From DASVTR01 sp036387475 (GTDB taxonomy: Bacteria > Acidobacteriota > Blastocatellia > Pyrinomonadales > Pyrinomonadaceae), in NCBI GenBank assembly GCA_036387475.1, contig DASVTR010000023.1:229816-293815 (forward strand): 64,000 nucleotides of DNA. The letters run 5' to 3'. Under the pieces are notes generated by a model. That model saw only the letters and a list, made by a program, of their open reading frames with translations. It was not told where the DNA came from and searched no databases. A program made the position numbers and the translations under genes. This document shows positions 58,898 through 64,000 of this stretch, in pieces; the stretch's first letter is position 1, and each line of letters opens with the position of its first letter.

Positions 58898-58912
58898 AAG
58901 TGTGAAATTTGA

Positions 58913-58985
58913 AGCGGGAGACGAGGCTTGCACTCGCAACCTCAAGCCTGGCGGACTTGCGCTCTGCTATTTGAGCTACTCCCGC
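58913..58985 (-). tRNA. tRNA-Gly (GCC), C33 and altered T loop
   Basis: Acceptor GCGGGAG; loop CCGCCAG has C33; T loop UGCAAGC has G55 as in the Ile (GAT) copy. Confidence 0.75.
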
Positions 58986-58996
58986 GAATACTTTGG

Positions 58997-59071
58997 TGGG
59001 CCGGGTGAGATTCGAACTCACGCTCCATCGCTTAAGAGGCGATTGCCTTAGACCAGCTTGGCTACTGACCC
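58997..59071 (-). tRNA. tRNA-Lys (CTT)
   Basis: Loop CUCUUAA with U33; T loop UUCGAAU; acceptor has one A-C mismatch. Confidence 0.85.
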
Positions 59072-59091
59072 ACGCACTGTTTGAAAATGAA

Positions 59092-59165
59092 CGGCCCAGG
59101 CGGGACTCGAACCCGCGATTTTCTCGATAGACAGTCGAGCGCTCTCGCCGCTGAGCTACAGGGCC
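59092..59165 (-). tRNA. tRNA-Asp (GTC)
   Basis: Loop CUGUCUA (U37 is unusual); acceptor has one U-U mismatch; T loop UUCGAGU; G73 as expected for Asp. Confidence 0.82.
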
Positions 59166-59179
59166 ATGAATGTATGTGG

Positions 59180-59255
59180 CAGGGCGTGCGAGATTTGAAC
59201 TCGCGTTCTCCTGATTGAGACTCAGGCGGCTTAAACCGGACTGGCCCAACGCCCC
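59180..59255 (-). tRNA. tRNA-Glu (CTC)
   Basis: Anticodon stem CCUGA/UCAGG with loop GUCUCAA; T loop UUCAAAU; G73. The D arm is long and atypical for Glu. Confidence 0.75.
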
Positions 59256-59267
59256 GCATCGTTTTGG

Positions 59268-59343
59268 GTGGGCTGACGGGATTTGAACCCGCACGTTCTG
59301 CATTCACAGTGCAGTGCTCTACCAGTTGAGCGCTACAGCCCAC
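59268..59343 (-). tRNA. tRNA-His (GTG)
   Basis: Loop CUGUGAA; G-1 opposite C73, the His identity pair. Two extra nt sit between acceptor and D stem. Confidence 0.85.
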
Positions 59344-59360
59344 GCGAAGTTTTTAATTGG

Positions 59361-59433
59361 TAGCCCGTAGGAGAATTGAACTCCTGTTTCCAACTTGAAA
59401 GGCTGGCGTCATCGACCACTAGACTAACGGGCC
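59361..59433 (-). tRNA. tRNA-Glu (TTC)
   Basis: Loop CUUUCAA; D arm of normal Glu type (GUCUAGUGG); T loop UUCAAUU. Confidence 0.88.
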
Positions 59434-59447
59434 AGCGTGAACGAGAG

Positions 59448-59522
59448 TGCGCGTGGAAAGATTCGAACTTTCAACAAGCAGGGTTTAAGCCTGCCACCTC
59501 TACCGAGTTGGGTTACACGCGC
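59448..59522 (-). tRNA. tRNA-Leu (TAA) with short variable loop
   Basis: Acceptor GCGCGUG perfect; anticodon stem GCAGG/CCUGC, loop CUUAAAC. The variable loop is only 5 nt, whereas bacterial tRNA-Leu normally has a long arm. Confidence 0.78.
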
Positions 59523-59544
59523 CCGGTGTCCGAAGAAAGATTAA

Positions 59545-59619
59545 TGCGCGCGGCGGGATTCGAACCCGCACACGATTCTTTTTGAGAGAACCACCTCTGC
59601 CAAGTTGGGTTACGCGCGC
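59545..59619 (-). tRNA. tRNA-Leu (CAA) with short variable loop
   Basis: Acceptor GCGCGCG; loop CUCAAAA; 5-nt variable loop. A close relative of the neighbouring Leu (TAA) copy. Confidence 0.78.
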
Positions 59620-59642
59620 GCGCTCTTGTTGGAAGTCAGTGA

Positions 59643-59728
59643 TGCTGAAGGCGGGAGTTGAACCCGCAAAGAGAAGTATTCTCACAGACATCTCAAGCCT
59701 GCGCGTCTGCCAGTTTCGCCACTTCAGC
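59643..59728 (-). tRNA. tRNA-Leu (GAG), normal class II
   Basis: Anticodon stem CAGGC/GUCUG with loop UUGAGAU; a long variable arm with GAGAA/UUCUC; T loop UUCAACU. The only normal-looking Leu tRNA in the array. Confidence 0.88.
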
Positions 59729-59767
59729 CTTTAGTGCCGACGGAGAGAGCCGGGCTTTTAATTTTTA

Positions 59768-59841
59768 TGCGGATGGACGGACTCGAACCATCACTATACA
59801 GTTTCTAAGACTGCCGCCTCCTGCCATTGGGCTACATCCGC
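59768..59841 (-). tRNA. tRNA-Leu (TAG) with short variable loop
   Basis: Acceptor GCGGAUG; loop CUUAGAA; 5-nt variable loop; T loop UUCGAGU. The 3' end of the HNH ORF overlaps its 5' half by 48 nt. Confidence 0.78.
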
Positions 59842-60303
59842 GTAACTTTTCCTGTTAACTTTCCCGCAATAGTTTTTAGTTAAGGCGTGGCAATTGGGGC
59901 AAAGTAATATCAGGTTTTTTATTCGGTTGTCTTTGCGATTGCTATTAAGATGGTGAAGCTCTAATGGGATCGGGAAGCCACGCCATCTTGTTCTTAAGCA
60001 GGCTTCACAACAATGCCTTTTCAAACCTGCCTTTATCAATCTCAACTTTAATTGGTGCGATCCGATGTTCGACCCTCTCGACAGATAAAAGCTTAAGGGT
60101 TTCTTCTTAAAAGTTTTCCCCTTGCTCCAAGCCTGTCCAATAAAATGTGAGGTGTCGAAACCATGCCTTAACGCCATGTTTCTGATGTGAGTCTGTGTTC
60201 CTGAAGATGGCTTAACACTCAGCGCGCGGCATACATCTGCCCAAGTTTTAGATTTAACGATGATCGGCTTCAGCAATTCTGGTGTGTATTTTGATATTCT
60301 CAT
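59794..60303 (-). CDS. HNH endonuclease inserted in the tRNA array
   Basis: 169 residues. The N-terminal ~60 residues look like a helix-turn-helix-type DNA-binding region (SKTWADVCRALSVKPSSGTQ). The nuclease core reads CEACLRTRWRG...LELHHLNSNRKDNRIKNL...LCPNCHALTKNY, with two CxxC pairs and the HH. This is the phage/homing type of HNH, as in free-standing homing endonucleases. GC content is lower than in the flanks, a sign of transfer. The end of the ORF runs into tRNA-Leu (TAG), and a tRNA-Leu (TAA) fragment lies just upstream, so it likely inserted in the array. Confidence 0.88.
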   Translation of the reverse strand: MRISKYTPELLKPIIVKSKTWADVCRALSVKPSSGTQTHIRNMALRHGFDTSHFIGQAWSKGKTFKKKPLSFYLSRGSNIGSHQLKLRLIKAGLKRHCCEACLRTRWRGFPIPLELHHLNSNRKDNRIKNLILLCPNCHALTKNYCGKVNRKSYADVAQWQEAAVLETV

Positions 60304-60317
60304 AATGAGCTATGATA

Positions 60318-60375
60318 ACAGCAAAAAGTACAGCTTTATTAACAAGCGCCTCTGCCATTTGGACTACGTCGGCTT
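60318..60375 (-). pseudogene. Truncated tRNA-Leu (TAA) 5' fragment
   Basis: A tRNA 5' half: acceptor strand GCCGACG, D arm (GUCC...GGC) and an anticodon arm GCUU/AAGC with loop GUUAAUA (anticodon UAA). The T arm and acceptor 3' strand are absent; the HNH gene begins ~15 nt further on. Confidence 0.65.
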
Positions 60376-60378
60376 AAA

Positions 60379-60454
60379 TGAACCCGGCAGGAATTGAACC
60401 TGCGACCTCAGGCTTCGCGCGCCTGCGCTCTCGTTCCAACTGAGCTACGGATTC
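60379..60454 (-). tRNA. tRNA-Arg (GCG), C33
   Basis: Stems intact (CAGGC/GCCUG); loop GCGCGAA has C33. GCG is rare in bacteria, which usually use ACG for these codons. Confidence 0.8.
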
Positions 60455-60460
60455 GAACAA

Positions 60461-60546
60461 AGGAGACGGCGCGACTCGAACGCGCACACCATTTTCAGGC
60501 TCGGCACATTAGCAGCGTGCTGGTTTAGCCATTCACCCACGTCTCC
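60461..60546 (-). tRNA. tRNA-Ser (GCT)
   Basis: Class II; acceptor GGAGACG; loop CUGCUAA; long variable arm; T loop UUCGAGU. Confidence 0.88.
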
Positions 60547-60565
60547 AAAATCAATCAAAAGTTGG

Positions 60566-60654
60566 CAGAGGGCGAGAGACTCGAACTCTCACGGCAATCT
60601 TTCAGCCTCGACGGTTTTCAAGACCATTGCCTTCTCCATTTCGGCCAGCCCTCT
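60566..60654 (-). tRNA. tRNA-Ser (TGA)
   Basis: Class II; acceptor AGAGGGC; loop CUUGAAA; long variable arm; G73. A proper Ser (UGA) tRNA, in contrast to the UGA domain of Y-like unit A. Confidence 0.9.
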
Positions 60655-60672
60655 ATTCAAGAATTTTTCAAA

Positions 60673-60759
60673 AGGAGAGAGCGAGACTTGAACTCGCACG
60701 CGTCTCCCGACGCTTGGCAGTTTTCGAGACTGCTGGCTTACCCGTTAGCCTATCTCTCC
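60673..60759 (-). tRNA. tRNA-Ser (CGA)
   Basis: Class II; acceptor GGAGAGA; anticodon stem GCAGU/ACUGC with loop CUCGAAA; long variable arm. Confidence 0.88.
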
Positions 60760-60781
60760 AAAATTTGAGAAAAGATTTTGG

Positions 60782-60854
60782 CAGGAGTGGAAGGATTCGA
60801 ACCCTCAACGCGCAGGTCTGGAATCTGCCGCTCTGCCAATTGAGCTACACTCCT
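60782..60854 (-). tRNA. tRNA-Trp (CCA)
   Basis: Acceptor AGGAGUG; loop UUCCAGA; one A31-C39 mismatch; G73 as expected for Trp. Confidence 0.88.
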
Positions 60855-60872
60855 CCAAAAAGTGAAACGCAA

Positions 60873-60954
60873 TGCAGTAGGAGGGAGTCGAACCCACATG
60901 CCCGAAGGGCGGCGGCTTTACAGGCCGTTGCCGTACCAGTTCGGCGTCTACTGC
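60873..60954 (-). tRNA. tRNA-Tyr (GTA)
   Basis: Class II; acceptor GCAGUAG perfect; loop CUGUAAA; variable arm GCCC-UUC-GGGC; T loop UUCGACU with one U-U stem mismatch. First tRNA of the array in transcription order. Confidence 0.88.
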
Positions 60955-61028
60955 TCGATAAGAGTTATCCAATCAACCTCATCAATGCTGTTCTTCGTTT
61001 CAGTGCTGAATGAAAATTTTGCTATAGT

Positions 61029-61164
61029 AAAAAACGATGAGGGCGAGAGATGTAAGCACCGCAAGACACACTTCGGCGCACACTTCTCCCAGGGATGGCG
61101 CGGTCTTCGAGGCTCTCGCAAAGACGCGAGACCGGCCATCCGAGAAGGCATCGCTGCCCTCATC
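61029..61164 (-). ncRNA. Candidate structured RNA upstream of the tRNA array
   Basis: On the minus strand GAUGAGGGC pairs with GCCCUCAUC and is followed by GUUUUUUAC, a terminator-like end. Inside are two branches: a hairpin with GGAUGGC/GCCAUCC and CGGUCU/AGACCG, and a second with GGGAGA/UCUCUC, then GCGCCG/CGGUGC. This is a stable three-way junction of about 135 nt. It lacks the conserved sequences of 5S rRNA, SRP RNA and 6S RNA that I know. Family unknown. Confidence 0.6.
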
Positions 61165-61194
61165 ACTCACAAGGTACTTCAGTTATCAAACAAC

Positions 61195-61237
61195 AAAAAG
61201 AGCGGGCTTTTAGCTTCTCAGGGAAGCTGGCCCGCTC
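61195..61237 (-). terminator. Rho-independent terminator-like hairpin
   Basis: GAGCGGGC with GCCCGCTC plus inner AGCTT/AAGCT; the minus-strand transcript continues UUUUUG. Confidence 0.75.
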
Positions 61238-61558
61238 CAACAATTCTCTCGATTTTACCAGGAGATTTGGGAGCGGGAGCCGCTCCCGCTTCGTTACAAC
61301 TGCAATTGACGGCTATCGGAAATCGCCGAGGTTTCCGTTGCTCTATGTCCGAGTCGGACGCTACCGTCAAATGATAATTTGGCTGGTATCGAACCCGAAC
61401 AATAGACGGACAGAGCTGCGCCGGGCATCCCGACTGCGAGCGACCAATTGGTCCTCGGCCTCGTGCCGCGCTTCACTGTTTCTTTTGTCCGGTTCATTGC
61501 CATTTGAATTTTCTTTACCTCATTCGCCACTCTCATCACACGAAAGCGCGAATGGACA
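61238..61558 (-). other. Predicted ~320-350 nt transcribed leader, no gene recognised
   Basis: Lies between a consensus minus-strand promoter (61559-61587) and the hairpin at 61195. A 98-codon minus-strand ORF exists (61294-61590), but its start lies upstream of the predicted -10 and its composition is not convincing. A GGGAGCGG/CCGCTCCC hairpin is at 61270-61290. It may be a non-coding RNA or the array leader. I checked it for tmRNA and RNase P signatures and saw none. Confidence 0.4.
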
Positions 61559-61587
61559 TATATAAACTCGAAGCTTGTTTCTGTCAA
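61559..61587 (-). promoter_or_regulatory. Strong sigma70-type promoter toward the tRNA array
   Basis: On the minus strand TTGACA (61582-61587), a 17-nt spacer and TATATA (61559-61564). It reads toward the structured RNA and the array. Confidence 0.8.
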
Positions 61588-61779
61588 CAACTTTTTTTAG
61601 TTGACTGACGAAACCAGAATCGCATACGCGCTCCTTTAGTTTCTTGTTTCATCAAATTGCCGAGGTCAGCAACTTCGTTATCGCTTGTCGTTTACTCGCT
61701 GCGCGTAAAGCTTACGCGCTGACCTAAAAGCGCGACGAACGCCTTGAAGTTTTTTTGCTAACGCCAACTTGGCTTCGTT
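61588..61779. other. Intergenic, palindromic CGCGTAAGC segment
   Basis: About 190 nt after the last gene on the right. A GGTCAGCGCGTAAGC/GCTTACGCGCTGACC-like dyad is near 61700-61726 and could end transcription from the right. No gene was seen. Confidence 0.35.
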
Positions 61780-63999
61780 TTAGCGAATTGAAATTGTAGT
61801 GCTGTTGCTGCGCTGTCCGTTGATGACGAGGGTTAACTCGACTGTGCCCGCGCCCTTCAATCCGGGCAAGAGCACGGCGTTGATCTGGTCAAGCCCGCCC
61901 CAGAGGTTTTGTCGTCCGGCAAACTCAATTGGCAGTTGGAAGACGCGCCCATCCAGTAAACGCGCTTCGACCATTACAGACTCGGCGAAGTTCTCCAACA
62001 CGCCGCTGCCCGTGTGAATATCATTGCTCGCGTTCGTATTGGGGACGCCGCCTCCGCTAATCCCTGTCGCCATAATCATCAAACGCGTGCGCTTGTCTGT
62101 CCCTAAATTCTGCGGCGTGAGATCATCAAACGGGCCTTGCTTGCCGGTGGCGGCGTTCAGCACGATGCCAGCGCCGGCGCCGGTTTCATTGACACTGAAA
62201 AGCGCCGGGGCGAGCATCGAGATGGTGGTCGTGCCGCGCGAAACGTAGCCTGCATCCGAGGTCACAATCACTTCGGCAGTCCCGCTTGCGAGTCCGGCTG
62301 GAACTAAAAAGTTGACCTTTGAAGGTGAAACGGCGAGAAGCTGCGCTGCTTTGCCGCCAATGGTCACACTGACGCCGGAGAGTTCGTAAGGAAAGAGACC
62401 GCTGGCAGACTGCGTGGCGAAGCTTGTTTGCATCGCGAGCGGGCTGAGCGCAGCGTCTCCTAAGATAGAGCCTAAGCTCAGAGCGGAGAGCGTCGGCGCA
62501 AAGCTGGCGCTGGAACGCGTGTCGGCTAAACCAATCACCGGCGCGGTCAGCACGCTCGCATGATTGGTGCTGGTGGTGGACGAAGAGCCGCCTCCCGCCG
62601 GGAGCATCAGGTTTTTCACCAGCCCTAGTTGAGAAGCAGCTATCTGTAAACGGTTTTGCACGCCGATAGACGAAAGCTGCTCGGCGGAGAGCGCCAGCGC
62701 CGCGCGCGAGAAGTAGAGCGCCGCGCGCAATCCTCTATCCATCTCTTCAGCCGTCGTAAAGCTGCCGGATTCAGAGGCAAAGGTCGTGTAGGCTTGCTCG
62801 ATGCTGGTCAGCAGCGTGGCGATCTGCGCGCTGCTGGTACTTGTCGTGCCCGCGAGTGTTGTGGCTGTCGTGTAGGCGTTAGAAACAAGGGTCGGAGAAA
62901 TCGGCGCAGGCGCAGCCTTGGCGATGTTAATAACATCAAAGTCTCCGCAGACTCCCTCGACCCCGTTCGTCTCAAGCACCAGGCGTAAGATATGTACACC
63001 GGCAGGCAAAGTCACACCCTTTTTGCTTGCCTGCTGAAATGTCAGCCAGGAGCCGGTCGTCGGAACGGCGATTGAGCCGGTCACATTCACTCCATCCAGT
63101 TCGAGATGGAACAAGCCGCCCGCTTGACGCGATGCGACAACAGCACCGAGGTCGTAAGAGCCAGCCGTCGTAATGTTAATCGTATATTCGAGCCATTCCC
63201 CGCCTCTCGCATTAAAGACTGTGAACCCGTTGCTAGCACCCTCGACGGCCCGCACGTCAACGTCGGCCACGCGATACTGATTGCCAACGTTGCCCGTATC
63301 CAAATCACGATAAGCAATACCGCCGCCGCCGTTATCAAAATCCTCGGCTTGAATCGTGCCGGGAACTGCCGCCGGTACGCCTTTGTAAGGCGACTGTGGA
63401 GTCGGGGTCGGCGATGGTGAAGGAGTTGGCGTCGGCGTTGGGGTTGGGTCAGGATTTATAGACGGGGGCTGCATGGCCTTTTCGAGCGCGTCTATGTCAC
63501 AACCGACATCCTTGCCATCGGTTGCCTGACCTTTGTAGGGAGAAGTGGCGGCCAACCTGTAATTGCCAGCAGCCTGATTGACAAACCCAGCCTGGTCTAA
63601 AGAAGCAGGATAGAAATTGTCTGCCGGGTAGAGTCCAGCGTCTCCTCCGGCCATCACATTGCGCTGCATGCTGATACTGGGGAAATAAGTGTTCAGTGTA
63701 GGTAAGCCCGTGCTAGTGCCATTCCCCGTAAAGCCATAGGCATTGTGATTGAGGAGATTATCTCTAAAGACAAAGCCGAGGTGAGGCTCTCCTCCCGCAA
63801 ACATCACTCCCCCCGTGTGCCACACCGTATTGTGCTCTACCTTCACATCTATCGTCCCCCGACTCATCATCAGAAACCGTCCGTACCCATCCCCATAACG
63901 ACCATCCACATCCTCAAACAAGTTATTGCGCACCACCACCCGCTGCACATGCGAACTCCCCAACTCGTCCATCCCCCGCATCGTGATCCCTCCGGCCAC
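61780..63999 (-). CDS. Secreted protein: beta-helix end, CBM6-like and TIGR03437-like domains (5' end missing)
   Basis: 739 residues; the frame is open to the window edge, so the N-terminus is missing. The first ~160 residues look like the end of a right-handed parallel beta-helix (VVRNNLFEDVDGRYG, KVEHNTVWHTGG, FRDNLLNHNAYGF), as in polysaccharide lyases. A Pro/Thr linker follows. Residues ~215-360 are a CBM6-like carbohydrate-binding module (IQAEDFDNGGGGIAYRDLD, WLEYTINITTAGSYDLGA, GVHILRLVLETNG). The last ~210 residues carry a TIGR03437-like domain (GVSVTIGGKAAQLLAVSPSK, VNFLVPAGLASGTAEVIV), common in acidobacteria. Likely an extracellular polysaccharide-active protein. Confidence 0.82.
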   Translation of the reverse strand: MAGGITMRGMDELGSSHVQRVVVRNNLFEDVDGRYGDGYGRFLMMSRGTIDVKVEHNTVWHTGGVMFAGGEPHLGFVFRDNLLNHNAYGFTGNGTSTGLPTLNTYFPSISMQRNVMAGGDAGLYPADNFYPASLDQAGFVNQAAGNYRLAATSPYKGQATDGKDVGCDIDALEKAMQPPSINPDPTPTPTPTPSPSPTPTPQSPYKGVPAAVPGTIQAEDFDNGGGGIAYRDLDTGNVGNQYRVADVDVRAVEGASNGFTVFNARGGEWLEYTINITTAGSYDLGAVVASRQAGGLFHLELDGVNVTGSIAVPTTGSWLTFQQASKKGVTLPAGVHILRLVLETNGVEGVCGDFDVINIAKAAPAPISPTLVSNAYTTATTLAGTTSTSSAQIATLLTSIEQAYTTFASESGSFTTAEEMDRGLRAALYFSRAALALSAEQLSSIGVQNRLQIAASQLGLVKNLMLPAGGGSSSTTSTNHASVLTAPVIGLADTRSSASFAPTLSALSLGSILGDAALSPLAMQTSFATQSASGLFPYELSGVSVTIGGKAAQLLAVSPSKVNFLVPAGLASGTAEVIVTSDAGYVSRGTTTISMLAPALFSVNETGAGAGIVLNAATGKQGPFDDLTPQNLGTDKRTRLMIMATGISGGGVPNTNASNDIHTGSGVLENFAESVMVEARLLDGRVFQLPIEFAGRQNLWGGLDQINAVLLPGLKGAGTVELTLVINGQRSNSTTISIR

Positions 64000-64000
64000 G

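Noticed and set aside
61029..61164. 5S rRNA (three-way junction of ~120-135 nt)
   Set aside because: The fold is similar in outline, but the conserved CCGAACUCAGAAGUGAA-type loop sequence is missing.
61238..61558. tmRNA or RNase P RNA gene
   Set aside because: Length is suggestive and a GGUUCGAUACC stretch resembles a T arm, but the T stem does not pair and no tag-peptide or RNase P core sequence is present.
61294..61590. Minus-strand ORF of 98 codons ahead of the tRNA array
   Set aside because: Its first start codon lies upstream of the predicted -10 element, and its composition is not protein-like; more probably an RNA leader.

Overview
The window looks like chromosomal DNA from an Acidobacteriota-type bacterium. 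The reasons are inferential. The coding sequence is GC-rich and dense with many secreted proteins. The last protein ends in a TIGR03437-like C-terminal domain, a family typical of acidobacterial genomes. A Gram-negative envelope is implied by an LptE-like lipoprotein.

Layout. 1-8.3 kb: a truncated secreted protein, a SIMPL-domain protein, an unknown 469-aa protein, an NlpC/P60 hydrolase, small conserved proteins, a deoxyhypusine-synthase-like enzyme, a CorC/HlyC CBS protein and YbeY. 8.3-24.8 kb: housekeeping genes (PhoH, rpsT, holA, lptE, folP, and a tilS-hpt-ftsH run) mixed with secreted proteins. 24.9-33.9 kb: an arginine cluster, argR-argG-DUF1611-argC-argD-argF'-argB on the minus strand and argH divergent, with ARG-box-like DNA between argR and argH. 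The carbamoyltransferase looks like the N-acetylornithine type. 33.9-39.1 kb: a complete branched-chain amino acid ABC transporter (livKHMGF order). 39.5-50.5 kb: a stress-type glycine-zipper protein, a secreted TPR-CHAT protein, about 0.6 kb of 21-bp tandem repeats, a LOG-like protein coupled to an aromatic amino acid decarboxylase, a GxxExxY gene flanked by inverted repeats, an S9 peptidase and a Dabb protein.

The most striking region is 50.9-61.6 kb, all on the minus strand. A tRNA array of about 35 genes (56.76-60.95 kb, 19 amino acids, no Phe recognised) is interrupted by an HNH nuclease gene. It runs toward a 265-aa unknown protein, a second HNH protein, a 66-aa ubiquitin-like candidate, three paralogous Y-RNA-like units with a common end-pairing stem, a TROVE/Ro60-like VWA protein, a 307-aa unknown protein and a ThiF/E1-like protein. 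One Y-like RNA holds a circularly permuted tRNA domain with a sealed acceptor stem; another holds an unpermuted tRNA-like domain. Many array tRNAs break normal rules: six have C33 in place of U33, three tRNA-Leu have short variable loops, one has tandem anticodon arms, and several T loops are altered. I read this as a candidate RNA-surveillance or tRNA-contingency system. The parts are visible in the sequence; the joint function is inference.

Most intergenic gaps hold imperfect palindromes built from short repeated words in several families, resembling cyanobacterial short-tandem-repeat hairpins. These shift some apparent start codons upstream, and I corrected starts where a better ribosome binding site or conserved N-terminus argued for it.
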